A stretch of DNA of 64,000 nt. Source: an uncultured Chloroflexales bacterium (lineage in GTDB: Bacteria > Chloroflexota > Chloroflexia > Chloroflexales > Chloroflexaceae). Below are positions 51,990 through 60,328 of the stretch, in pieces. The notes under the pieces were generated by a model that was given only the letters and a program-made list of their open reading frames with translations, had not been told where the DNA came from and made no database searches. The stretch spans positions 1 through 64,000 of the forward strand of contig CAKZSI010000031.1 in the NCBI GenBank assembly GCA_937918935.1. Reading direction: 5' to 3'. Numbering within the stretch: the first letter of the stretch is position 1; every line of letters begins with the position of its first letter. The position numbers and the translations under genes are program-made.

Positions 51990-53255
51990 CTAGACCACGA
52001 AACGACCGGGGTTCAGAATACCAGCCGGATCCCAGCGCGCGCGCAGGGCGCGCATCACATCGATGCCCTCGGGGATCGGCCCCCAGAGATCGAGGGCCCC
52101 GGAGAGGGCGGGAGGCGCTTCTTCAACCACGAGATAGCCGCCGAGCGTGCCGAGTTCGATGCGCGCCTCGAGCAGAGCCTGATCCACAGCCTCGACGCTG
52201 GCCGCACCGGTAAACCAGCGGCTGAACATAAGACCGGCAGCGGCAACGCCAATCTGGGCCGGCAGCCACCCATTGCGGCGGGCTATGCGTTCCAGCAAGC
52301 CGGCCACCGCGCCCAGAGCACTGGAGGGAGCGCCGGCGCGAAGCAGGAGCGCGCCGTCGGCGGCGGGCGCCATTGCGCCCGAAATGGCGCGCCACACCAG
52401 CGCATCTTCCGCCGGGGGCGCGGCGATAACCCGCGCGCCGAGATTGGCGCACCGACGTTCGGCCTCGTGCACCTGGCGTGACACGACCGCACCGGCGCCG
52501 GCAAAGCGGGCGATGACCGAAATATGATCAGGCTGACCCTCCAGCAAGGCCCGAAGCGCCGGGATACGATCAGCGGCGTGGCGGTTGAGCGCCACCAGGG
52601 CCAGAGGTTGCAGCGGCGCGGCGCGGAGGTGTTCAACGGCGCGCACCGGTAATCGCAGGTCGGTAAACACGGCGATGAGCGTGCGAAAGTGTTCGGGCAG
52701 CGGCGCGACCTTAAACGTGGCCTCGGCGATAACACCAAGGGTGCCGAAGGCGCCAATATGGAGCTTGTGGGCATCGCAACCAGCCACATGCTTCATCACC
52801 TGGCCGCCGCTCTTCACCAGACGCCCATCCCCCAGAGCAACGCGCATGCCCAGGGTCCAGTCGCGTGGCGAGGCATGGCCAAGACGTATAGCCCCCGTGG
52901 CGCCACTGGCGAGCAGGCCGCCAATGGTGGCACGTTCGGGGTGCGCAGGGTCCCAGGGGAGCCACTGACCATGGCGAACCAGACACGTTTGCAGAGTGTC
53001 CAGCGTCACACCCGACTCAACCGTGATCACCTGTTCTTCGGGATGATAGGCTACGATACGATTGAGGCGCCGGGTAGTGAGGGCCAGATCGTAGCGCGTG
53101 GGCCGGCGCCCGACATGCTGGCGCGTGCCGCCGCCCCAGGGCACGAGCGCCAGGCCGCGCTCGTGGGCCTGGCGCAGCGTCTCCGCCAGTTCAGCGGGAC
53201 TGGCCGGTTCGGCAACGGTATGGGGTCTCAGGCCGTGCAGGGCGTACTCGTGCAT
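51990..53255 (-). CDS. FAD-binding oxidase, GlcE-like subunit of glycolate oxidase
   Basis: A 421-residue member of the FAD-linked oxidase family. The FAD motif is WGGGTRQHVG (about 40-49), with later SGVTLD, WDPAHPERATIGGLLASGATG and PRDWTLGMRVAL. The last 40 residues carry the GVDVMRALRARWDPAGILNPGRF-like tail. It resembles GlcE more than GlcD. The usual partners GlcD and GlcF are not adjacent. The start is uncertain: ATG at 53255 (family-like) or TTG at 53279. It is followed after 9 bases by ppgK. Confidence 0.8.
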   Translation of the reverse strand: MHEYALHGLRPHTVAEPASPAELAETLRQAHERGLALVPWGGGTRQHVGRRPTRYDLALTTRRLNRIVAYHPEEQVITVESGVTLDTLQTCLVRHGQWLPWDPAHPERATIGGLLASGATGAIRLGHASPRDWTLGMRVALGDGRLVKSGGQVMKHVAGCDAHKLHIGAFGTLGVIAEATFKVAPLPEHFRTLIAVFTDLRLPVRAVEHLRAAPLQPLALVALNRHAADRIPALRALLEGQPDHISVIARFAGAGAVVSRQVHEAERRCANLGARVIAAPPAEDALVWRAISGAMAPAADGALLLRAGAPSSALGAVAGLLERIARRNGWLPAQIGVAAAGLMFSRWFTGAASVEAVDQALLEARIELGTLGGYLVVEEAPPALSGALDLWGPIPEGIDVMRALRARWDPAGILNPGRFVV

Positions 53256-53318
53256 CTTCCACTGCTCGAGGAGGAACAACCGATGCGTTCAGGAACCGGC
53301 GCGACGGAAGCCTGACGG

Positions 53319-53672
53319 CTACTTGGTGCGCACCCGGCGCTTCAGATCCGCGGCTGGCTTGCGGAACGACAGGACATCCAGCGTACCCCGCGGATAGCTT
53401 TTCGTAAACTGCGCCAGGCCAGCAGGGCTGCGACGCCAGTAGATCGAAATCGCCAGCACGCCCAGCAGCAGCGGCATGACCACGAGGAGACTGGCCGGCT
53501 GGCCGCTGTTCAGGCTGTAGGCCAGGTAGCCAAAGACGCCCAGCATCAGCAGTGCCTGCAAGGCCGGCAGCAGCAACATCCGCTCACGCAGTTGCACATA
53601 GGCATATACAAACGCAAACGCGTACCATACCTCGATGACAACCACGACGAGGAAGAAAGCCCAGAGCCACAC
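53319..53672 (-). CDS. small membrane protein of unknown function
   Basis: A 117-residue protein with three predicted membrane segments (LWAFFLVVVVIEVWYAFAF, LLPALQALLMLGVFGYLAY, SLLVVMPLLLGVLAIS) and a basic soluble tail ending in RKPAADLKRRVRTK. The GTG start follows AGGAGCATACC. It is probably first in the leftward operon with the GlcE-like gene (63 bases away). A TGCTATGAT promoter box lies at 53707-53715. I do not recognise a family. Confidence 0.6.
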   Translation of the reverse strand: MWLWAFFLVVVVIEVWYAFAFVYAYVQLRERMLLLPALQALLMLGVFGYLAYSLNSGQPASLLVVMPLLLGVLAISIYWRRSPAGLAQFTKSYPRGTLDVLSFRKPAADLKRRVRTK

Positions 53673-53706
53673 GGTATGCTCCTGTTTGCGCGAAATTGTT
53701 TATCGT

Positions 53707-53715
53707 ATCATAGCA
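53707..53715 (-). promoter_or_regulatory. extended -10 (TGCTATGAT), leftward
   Basis: On the minus strand TGC precedes TATGAT, about 35 bases before the GTG of the small membrane protein gene. It forms a divergent pair with 53744-53752. Confidence 0.55.
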
Positions 53716-53743
53716 TACCCTGGCCGTTTTGGTACGCAACGTA

Positions 53744-53752
53744 TGCTATAAT
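53744..53752 (+). promoter_or_regulatory. extended -10 (TGCTATAAT), rightward
   Basis: A perfect TATAAT with a TGC extension. The start site would be near 53759, about 36 bases before the glycosyltransferase ATG. No good -35 is visible. Confidence 0.65.
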
Positions 53753-53794
53753 CGCCACCTGGTTGCAGCGGCGATCCAGCGTATCGAGGGGCCT

Positions 53795-54556
53795 ATGAAC
53801 GATCGTCCAAGTATCACGGCATTCTTTCCAGCGTTCAACGATGCTGGCACGATCGGGAGCATGGTCGTCGGGGTCATCCGCACCCTGGAGGAACTGACCG
53901 ACGATTACGAGGTGATCGTCGTCGAAAACGGCAGCACCGACTACACCGTGCCGGTCCTCGAGGAGTTGGCCCGGCACTACCCCCGCCTGCGTGTGTTCAC
54001 CCACCCCCAGCCCCTGGGCTACGGCGGCGCCCTGCGGGTCGGCTTTGCCAGCGCCACCAAGGACCTGATCTTCTACACCGACGGCGACGCGCAGTACGAT
54101 CCGCGGGAACTTAGATTGCTGCTGCCCGCCCTGCGGGATGATGTTGATATCGTCAACGGGTGGAAGATTGACCGGGGCGATCCGCTGCACCGCAAGATCA
54201 TCGGGCGCGTCTATCACCATACGGTTAAGTTTCTGTTCGGCTTCCGGTTGCGCGACGTGGACTGCGATTTCCGACTCATCCGGCGCCACGTTTTCGACGT
54301 GATTGAACTTGAGTCGGACAGCGGCACGATCTGTCTGGAACTGGTAAAGAAGCTCCAGGACGCCGGCTATCGCTTCGCCGAGGTACCGGTGCACCACTAT
54401 CACCGGACCTATGGCCAGAGCCAGTTCTTCAATTTTCCGCGGCTCTGGCGCACCGGCGTGCAGTTGATCCAGCTCTGGTGGAAACTGGTCATCCGGCGCG
54501 AACATATGGCGCAGATCGCACAGCGCCGCGCAGAGGTTGCGGAGGTGCAGGGCTAG
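53795..54556 (+). CDS. family 2 glycosyltransferase, DPM1-like
   Basis: A 253-residue soluble GT-A enzyme. SITAFFPAFNDAGTIGSMV starts the fold, VVENGSTDYT follows, and the DxD site is FYTDGDAQYDP. It resembles dolichyl- or polyprenyl-phosphate mannosyltransferases and has no membrane segments. It would transfer a sugar to a lipid carrier for surface glycan synthesis. GAGGGGCCT precedes the ATG. The following epimerase gene is 70 bases away and probably in the same unit, so they may build one sugar product. Confidence 0.85.
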   Translation: MNDRPSITAFFPAFNDAGTIGSMVVGVIRTLEELTDDYEVIVVENGSTDYTVPVLEELARHYPRLRVFTHPQPLGYGGALRVGFASATKDLIFYTDGDAQYDPRELRLLLPALRDDVDIVNGWKIDRGDPLHRKIIGRVYHHTVKFLFGFRLRDVDCDFRLIRRHVFDVIELESDSGTICLELVKKLQDAGYRFAEVPVHHYHRTYGQSQFFNFPRLWRTGVQLIQLWWKLVIRREHMAQIAQRRAEVAEVQG

Positions 54557-54626
54557 CGCCCCCCGACCTCCCCGGCCCGGCAGACCTTTCAGGTCCGAGC
54601 AAACCATATCGCGAACCAGCGAACCC

Positions 54627-55631
54627 ATGGATCGAACCGCTGAATTGCGCGCGACATTCGAGGGTAGCCGGGTACTGATCACCGGCGGGGCCGGGTTCAT
54701 TGGATCGAACCTGGCCCACGTGCTGTGCGATCTCGGCGCCGAGATCACGATTGTCGACTCGCTGATTCCTGAATACGGGGGCAACCTGCACAACCTCTTC
54801 GCCATCCGCGACCGGGTGCGCCTGAACATCGCCGATGTGCGCGATGAGCACTCGATGAACTACCTGGTACAGGGCCACGATTACCTCTTCAACCTCGCCG
54901 GCCAGACCAGCCATCTGGACTCGATGCGCGATCCGTATACCGATCTGGAGATTAACTGTCGCTCCCAGCTTTCCATCCTCGAATCGTGCCGCAAGCACAA
55001 CCCCACCATCAAGGTAGTCTATGCCTCGACTCGCCAGATCTACGGCAAGCCCGATTACCTGCCGGTGGATGAGCGACACCTCCTGCATCCCACCGATGTC
55101 AACGGCATCAATAAGATGGCGGGTGAGTGGTACCACATTCTGTACAACAACGTCTATGGCATTCGCGCCTGCGCCCTGCGCCTGACCAACACCTACGGCC
55201 CGCGCATGCGCGTCAAAGATGCCCGGCAGACCTTCCTGGGCATCTGGATCAAACGGGTCATTGATGGCGAGCCTGTGCAGGTCTGGGGAGATGGCCTGCA
55301 AATCCGCGATTTCACCTACGTAGATGATTGTGTGGAGGCGCTGCTGCTGGCAGCGAAGGAGCCAGGCGCCTACGGCCAGGTCTTCAATCTGGGTAGCGAT
55401 GAGACGATCAACCTGCGCGACCTGGCGGCGCTGCTCATCGAGGTCAATGGCGCAGGTTCCTACGAGATCATCCCCTTCCCTGCCGACCGTAAGCCGATTG
55501 ACATCGGCGACTACTACGGCGACTACCGGCGCATCCAGGGACGCCTGGGCTGGGCGCCGCGCGTGCGTCTGCGCGAGGGACTGGCGCGCACCCTGGCGTA
55601 CTACCGCGAGCACCGCGAACACTACTGGTAG
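54627..55631 (+). CDS. extended SDR, NAD-dependent sugar epimerase/dehydratase family
   Basis: A 334-residue protein. The N-terminal Rossmann motif is ITGGAGFIG near residue 19, and NLAGQTSHLDSM follows. The active-site Ser/Thr is in VVYASTRQIYG. The usual YxxxK reads VNGINKMAGEW, with Asn at the Tyr position and Lys kept. Substrate-binding GDGLQIRDFTYVDD and the C-terminal region are complete, as in UDP-/GDP-sugar epimerases and dehydratases. It probably acts with the GT2 gene upstream. Loss of the catalytic Tyr makes ordinary epimerase chemistry uncertain. Confidence 0.8.
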   Translation: MDRTAELRATFEGSRVLITGGAGFIGSNLAHVLCDLGAEITIVDSLIPEYGGNLHNLFAIRDRVRLNIADVRDEHSMNYLVQGHDYLFNLAGQTSHLDSMRDPYTDLEINCRSQLSILESCRKHNPTIKVVYASTRQIYGKPDYLPVDERHLLHPTDVNGINKMAGEWYHILYNNVYGIRACALRLTNTYGPRMRVKDARQTFLGIWIKRVIDGEPVQVWGDGLQIRDFTYVDDCVEALLLAAKEPGAYGQVFNLGSDETINLRDLAALLIEVNGAGSYEIIPFPADRKPIDIGDYYGDYRRIQGRLGWAPRVRLREGLARTLAYYREHREHYW

Positions 55632-55824
55632 TCACCATGCGGCTGCGCTCCGCGACAGCGACCGCAGGTTCCCTGAGAAGACCAGGCCCTCGCGGCGGGC
55701 GCGGCTGCGCCCTCCCAGACTCTCCCACGCGAGGCCGATAGTTCCAGGAACTGCAACAAAGCCGCCGTGCCATCCGTCTGATACGCAGAAGCCGCCTGGC
55801 TGATAACGGAAAAGGAGTGCAACC

Positions 55825-56316
55825 ATGTATCCAGCCCCCCGGCTCGAGCGTAGCCGTTCCGATGCCATGATCGCCGGTGTCTGCGGCGGTGTGGCCAGGT
55901 ATTTGAATATTGACTCGACGATTGTGCGCCTGGTATTTGTGCTGCTGGCATTCAGCGGCCCGGCGCTATTGATCTATCCGTTGCTCTGGCTGGTCATGCC
56001 CCGCGAGCGTCCGATGAACCCCGGCACGCCGGCGACGCCCCCCGGGCAGGTGTTTGTCGCCACGGGCGAGACCCGGCGCCTGCGCCTCGACCCGATGACG
56101 GGTGCGCCAGACGAACCGGAGGAGATTCCGATCTCCAACCTGGGAACGGGTTCGACCGCCAATCGCGCTAACGGGCGCGGGCGGCTCCTGGGCTACATCT
56201 TGCTGGGTCTGGGGGTGTACCTTGTCTTGCAGATGGTCTGGCCAGGCATCGGGGCACTGCTCTTCCCGGCGCTGCTGATTGTTGGGGGGATTTATCTGCT
56301 GCGCCGGGCTGGATGA
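55825..56316 (+). CDS. PspC-domain membrane protein
   Basis: A 163-residue protein. The N-terminal PspC domain (RLERSRSDAMIAGVCGGVARYLNID..., about 5-65) includes the amphipathic start and one membrane helix (LVFVLLAFSGPALLIYPLLWLVM). A Thr/Pro-rich loop follows, and two more hydrophobic segments (GYILLGLGVYLVLQMVW, GALLFPALLIVGGIYLL) end the protein. PspC proteins sense membrane stress; there is no pspA gene in the window. A strong terminator follows. Confidence 0.8.
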   Translation: MYPAPRLERSRSDAMIAGVCGGVARYLNIDSTIVRLVFVLLAFSGPALLIYPLLWLVMPRERPMNPGTPATPPGQVFVATGETRRLRLDPMTGAPDEPEEIPISNLGTGSTANRANGRGRLLGYILLGLGVYLVLQMVWPGIGALLFPALLIVGGIYLLRRAG

Positions 56317-56334
56317 TCAACGGCTTGTTCTGAG

Positions 56335-56369
56335 GAATGACCGGGAGGGCTTCGCCCTCCCGGTCATTC
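56335..56369. terminator. bidirectional hairpin terminator
   Basis: Perfect 15-bp arms GAATGACCGGGAGGG / CCCTCCCGGTCATTC with a 5-base CTTCG loop lie between the convergent pspC-like and crp-like genes. Confidence 0.85.
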
Positions 56370-56379
56370 ATTTCTGGCA

Positions 56380-57045
56380 TCAATTCTGGGCCAGTTCCCG
56401 CAGCCGGGAAGGATTGAGCAGGGTAATCCCCGAGCGATCCACATCGAGCAGCCGGGCGTCGCGGAACTGGTTGATCACCTTGGTGACCGTCTCACGGTAG
56501 GCGTTGATCATTTCGGCAAGTTGCTGGTGGGTGCGGCGTGGCACGCGCTGCTGAGGCTTCTGCCCGGAGGTCTGATCTTCTGACATCTCGAGCAACACCG
56601 AGGCCAGGCGCGCCGGCACGGACTTGAAGGCCACCTCGTCGATGCGCCGACTGACGGTCAGGCGATACTGGCCAAGGACCTCGATCAGTGCGGCTCCCAG
56701 GTCGGGCTGGCCATGCAGGGCCTGAAGCACGGCAGCGCGGGGGACGGCAATTACTCGCACCGGTTGCAGCGCCACGGCGAAGGTATCGTAGCGCTCGCTG
56801 CCATCAAGGGCGCTGTGACCGAAGACCTGCCCTGGCTCGACCACCTTGACAGTAAGCACCCGCCCCTCGCTGGACAGCATCTGGAGGCTCACCTGGCCCG
56901 CCTGGAGCAGGTACAGGGTCTGCGCGGGCTGGCCAGGGGTGTAGATTGAGTTGTGGCGCCGGAAGGCCTGATTCGAGCCCAGGGGCTCGAGCACGGACCA
57001 CAGCCGCTGCTGTACCGACTCGTCGCCACGATGTGCGGTTGTCAT
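56380..57045 (-). CDS. Crp/Fnr-family transcriptional regulator
   Basis: A 221-residue protein. The cyclic-nucleotide-binding-like beta roll (RHNSIYTPGQPAQTLYLLQAGQVSLQ...GQVFGHSAL) spans about 25-120. A long helix and a winged helix-turn-helix (RTHQQLAEMINAYRETVTKVINQFRDARLLDVDRSGITL) follow at about 165-215. No cysteine cluster of FNR type is visible, so an effector cannot be named. The ATG at 57045 follows GGAGGAACGC. Its target genes are unknown. The upstream gap holds a truncated copy of the 142-bp element. Confidence 0.9.
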   Translation of the reverse strand: MTTAHRGDESVQQRLWSVLEPLGSNQAFRRHNSIYTPGQPAQTLYLLQAGQVSLQMLSSEGRVLTVKVVEPGQVFGHSALDGSERYDTFAVALQPVRVIAVPRAAVLQALHGQPDLGAALIEVLGQYRLTVSRRIDEVAFKSVPARLASVLLEMSEDQTSGQKPQQRVPRRTHQQLAEMINAYRETVTKVINQFRDARLLDVDRSGITLLNPSRLRELAQN

Positions 57046-57188
57046 GCGTTCCTCCAGCTTGCCGAAGATTCTCACGCTGCTCGCCTGTGCGGCCTGGTCG
57101 CAACATACCGGGTGGGAGACTGTCTCCCTGGGAGGGCGAAGGCTTCCCCAACACTTCCCATTCACCGGGCGGGGTATGCCCCTGAGCA

Positions 57189-57240
57189 CTCTGTAAACAA
57201 CGTCTTTCGCCAGACCCCCGCCCCCTCCCCAACCCTCCCA
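57189..57240. mobile_element. truncated copy of the 142-bp MITE-like element
   Basis: CTCTGTAAACAACGTCTTTCGC... matches the first ~50 bases of the element at 13167 at about 9 of 10 positions. The right half and terminal repeat are missing. Confidence 0.55.
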
Positions 57241-57449
57241 TCGACCGGGCCGGGCAGGAGCGGAAGAGCCTCGCCCGCCACTATCGTATCATCTGGCGGG
57301 CCAGGGCGTCCCGGTCGTTCCGATCGTTTGCTTCGATTGTTATATTGTATCATACGTCCATTACGTTATCCGAACACGTCTGAGCAGATTCCGGAAGGGC
57401 ACAGCCCTCCCGGACCCTCCCACGGATGAACCCTGCTCCCTTCGGCAAC

Positions 57450-57458
57450 TGCTATAAT
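57450..57458 (+). promoter_or_regulatory. extended -10 (TGCTATAAT) next to a start codon
   Basis: The expected start site is near 57465, the first base of the ATG of the lipoprotein gene. This predicts a leaderless or nearly leaderless mRNA. Confidence 0.55.
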
Positions 57459-57464
57459 GTGCGC

Positions 57465-59198
57465 ATGAGCATGCTTCCCACCCGTCACCTGTTCTGGGCC
57501 AGCCTGGTGGCGGCCCTGGCGTTCCTGGCAGTGTTGGCCGGCTGTGATCTTGCCGGCGGTCCCCTGGCTTCCAACCCTGGCGCCCAACCCACCCCTTCTG
57601 TCGCCGCCACCGTCGCGCCGCCGACGCCGACGTCGCTCCCCCGCGGCGGCAACCTGACGGTGCGTCTGGAGGCCGATGTTCCCGAGTTGCGCCCCTGGCA
57701 GCCCCGCTCGCGGGGCGAGGAGCAGGTAATCAGCCTGCTGTATGGAGGATTGATGCGGCTCGACGCCCAACTGCGGCCCGTGCCCGATCTGGCCGAAGGC
57801 TGGGAGACGACCCCCGATGGCCGGACGCTGACCTTTACGCTGCGCAGCGGTCTGACATGGCACGATGGAGCGCCGCTCGACGCCTCGGACGTGCTGTTTA
57901 CGCTGGAGCGGCTGCGGGGGTTGCCGCTAACCTCGACGGCGCTGCTGGCCGATCTGCGCTACATCAGCGCGGCTACGGCGCCGACGAGCAACACCGTGGT
58001 GCTGACGCTCACCAGCCGCTTCGCCCCGCTGCTGGCCTCCCTGGCCGTGCCGGTGCTGCCCGCCCACGTGCTGGAGAACCGCGACATCGCCAGTTTTAAC
58101 TTCTGGGAGGCCCCGGTTGGCAGCGGTCCTTTCCGATTGGCCGAGCGTGATCCTGGCCAGGCCATTGTGCTTGAACGCTTCGAGGCGTTTCACCGGGGGG
58201 CGCCATTGCTCGACCGGGTAGCCTTCGTGGTCGCCCCCGATCCCGAGGTGGCCCGCCAGGCCCTGACCGATGGCCGGCTACTGGTGGCGGAGTTGCCCTG
58301 GAGCGATCCCGCCTCCCTGGCCGCCCGTCTGCCCGGCGCGTATCTGAGCGCGTACCCCGAGAACGGGTACTACTTCCTCGGCTTCAACCTGCGCGAAGGG
58401 CGCCCCTTCGCCGACCGGCGCCTGCGGCACGCGCTGGCACTGGCGGTGGATAGGCCCCGACTGGTCGAAGCGGTGACCAATGGCCAGGGCATCCCGATCA
58501 ACTCGAGCGCGCTCCCCGGTTCCTGGGCCGACCTCACCCCTCCGCCCGGCGGGGGGGCCGATCTCGACGCGGCGCGGGCGCTGCTTAACGAAGCGGGCTG
58601 GACGCTGCCTGCGGGGGCGACCATTCGCGAGCGCGAGGGGAAACCGCTGCGGGCCACCCTCTACGTGCGCGGTGATGACCAGCGCCGCGTTGCTGCCGCC
58701 GCGCGCATCGCCGAAACAGCCGCGGCGATCGGTATGCAGATCGAGGTGCAGCCCGCCGACTTCACCTCGGTAATCCTGGCGCGTTATGCCCCGCCCTTTG
58801 ACTTTGACCTGCTGCTGGGAAGCTGGAGCAATGGCGCCGGCGATCCGGACTTCGCCGATGTCATGTTCTACGACCCCGACGATTTCGCGTTGTTTCACTC
58901 CAGCCAGCTCATCCAGGGTGAAAGTGACGTGCGTTCGACGCGCAACTTCGTTGGCTTTAGCGACCCGGCCTACGACAATCAGGCCCAGGCCGCCCGCCAG
59001 CTCTACGGCCTTGAGGAGCGCGCCGCGGCGATCGTCCAGGCCCAGGCGCGCATCGCCGAAGAATTGCCCTACCTCTTCCTCTGGGCCGATCGCCTGCCCG
59101 TGGCCCTCAACGGGCGTGTGAGCACCCTGGACGGCCCGGTAACGCTCGCGTCGCCCCTGTATATGTGGAACATCGAACGCTGGTACCTGCTGCCATGA
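57465..59198 (+). CDS. ABC-type substrate-binding lipoprotein (family 5)
   Basis: A 577-residue lipoprotein. The lipobox LAVLAGC puts the lipidated Cys at 27, followed by a Pro/Thr-rich linker. The remainder is the SBP_bac_5 fold of oligopeptide and related importers (LLYGGLMRLDAQLRPVPDLAEGWE, TFTLRSGLTWHDGAPLDASDVLFTL, GSGPFRL). No permease or ATPase gene is adjacent. Instead the stop overlaps the start of an AAA-type ATPase gene. The ATG at 57465 was chosen because the longer frame starts upstream of the -10 box; an ATG at 57471 is close by. Confidence 0.85.
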   Translation: MSMLPTRHLFWASLVAALAFLAVLAGCDLAGGPLASNPGAQPTPSVAATVAPPTPTSLPRGGNLTVRLEADVPELRPWQPRSRGEEQVISLLYGGLMRLDAQLRPVPDLAEGWETTPDGRTLTFTLRSGLTWHDGAPLDASDVLFTLERLRGLPLTSTALLADLRYISAATAPTSNTVVLTLTSRFAPLLASLAVPVLPAHVLENRDIASFNFWEAPVGSGPFRLAERDPGQAIVLERFEAFHRGAPLLDRVAFVVAPDPEVARQALTDGRLLVAELPWSDPASLAARLPGAYLSAYPENGYYFLGFNLREGRPFADRRLRHALALAVDRPRLVEAVTNGQGIPINSSALPGSWADLTPPPGGGADLDAARALLNEAGWTLPAGATIREREGKPLRATLYVRGDDQRRVAAAARIAETAAAIGMQIEVQPADFTSVILARYAPPFDFDLLLGSWSNGAGDPDFADVMFYDPDDFALFHSSQLIQGESDVRSTRNFVGFSDPAYDNQAQAARQLYGLEERAAAIVQAQARIAEELPYLFLWADRLPVALNGRVSTLDGPVTLASPLYMWNIERWYLLP

Positions 59199-60223
59199 AC
59201 CCGTTTACCCAACGTGAGCGCATCACCGATCCGGAACGCTTCGCCGGACGCTGGCGCGAGGTCGGCATGGTTTTTGAGCGTATCGAAGCGCGTCGCCCGG
59301 TGCTCCTGACCGGGGCGCGCGGCACGGGCAAATCGTCGTTGTTGACCCACGTGGGCCAATCGGCGGGCGCGGTGCTGGAGGATCCGACCCTTGAGGCGCT
59401 CTACCTCGATGTGGCCCTGCTGCCCGACGCGGCCACGGTCTACCGGCTGATTGCCAGCGCACTGGGGGGCCGCGGCGATAGCCTGGACGGAGTGGAGACG
59501 GCCCTGAGCCGCGCGGGGCGCACGGTGCTGGTGTGCCTGGATCATACCGAGGCAGCGGTTGAAGCTGGATGGGGCGAGGATATGCTGGAACGCCTGGCCC
59601 GTCTGGCGCGCCGGAGCATTCCGGGTGAACCGGGCGGCCTTGCGCCCCGCGGCGAGGGAGTCTTCGACTTGCTGCTGGTGGCTGCGGGAGGCGCTACAGC
59701 GCCGGAGCTGAGCGAGCCGTTCGCCCAGGTGCGCCTGGGGGCCTTCGCACCCGCCGAAGTGCGGCTGTTCGCCGAGGCCTACCTCGATGAGACGGGGGTG
59801 GCCTTCACCTCCGCCGAACTGCGCGAAGCGGCCGCGATCAGCGCCGGCCATCCGGCCTATCTGCAACGGGCGATGTTCCACCTGTTCGAGGCCCATGGCC
59901 GTCCCGACTACGACTGGCGCGCGGCCTACCTGGCCGAGGCCCGCGAGCGGCCGGTGCCCGGCGCGCCGCTGCCCCCCGAGGCCTTTGTGGGCCAGGGCGA
60001 CATGGCGCGCGATGAGGGCCAGGGCGGCGACCTGGCCACCCGGCAGGCCCCCGCGTTGCCCGCCGCACCCCTCGGCGGCGACCTGGGCGGGCTGCTCAAC
60101 GCGGCGCTGCCCCTGGTGCTGGCCCTGATGGCCCTGCAGGTCCTGGAAAACTGGTTCGTGGCCCTGGCAGTGCTGATCGCCGGGTACGGCGTTGTGGCGG
60201 CACTGGCGCGCCGGGGGCGCTAG
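59195..60223 (+). CDS. AAA-type ATPase with C-terminal membrane segments
   Basis: A 342-residue protein whose start overlaps the previous stop (ATGA). The Walker A motif is GARGTGKS at 40-47, and a Walker B-like LVCLDHTE lies near 112. The fold resembles ORC/STAND-type ATPases (bacterial AAA family). Residues after 290 hold one or two hydrophobic segments (LLNAALPLVLALMALQVL, WFVALAVLIAGYGVVAAL), so it is membrane-anchored at its C-terminus. Coupling to a substrate-binding lipoprotein is unusual. The function is unknown. Confidence 0.7.
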   Translation: MNPFTQRERITDPERFAGRWREVGMVFERIEARRPVLLTGARGTGKSSLLTHVGQSAGAVLEDPTLEALYLDVALLPDAATVYRLIASALGGRGDSLDGVETALSRAGRTVLVCLDHTEAAVEAGWGEDMLERLARLARRSIPGEPGGLAPRGEGVFDLLLVAAGGATAPELSEPFAQVRLGAFAPAEVRLFAEAYLDETGVAFTSAELREAAAISAGHPAYLQRAMFHLFEAHGRPDYDWRAAYLAEARERPVPGAPLPPEAFVGQGDMARDEGQGGDLATRQAPALPAAPLGGDLGGLLNAALPLVLALMALQVLENWFVALAVLIAGYGVVAALARRGR

Positions 60224-60328
60224 TACGATTTTGGATTGTGGGTTGTCGTATATGGCGTGTCAGAGGGAACTGATGATTATGAATAGCTAAAGTGTCTGTG
60301 AAACCAGATCCAGGGAGAAGGAGGAGCA

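Larger units (their letters stand above)
57046..57464. other. 420-base region between Crp and the substrate-binding lipoprotein
   Basis: It contains the truncated element at 57189-57240 and two TATGATAC-like boxes on the minus strand (57281-57290, 57347-57355) that could serve the crp-like gene. A GGAAGGGC-A-GCCCTCCC hairpin lies at about 57394-57412, and the TGCTATAAT box at 57450. No gene is visible. Confidence 0.5.
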
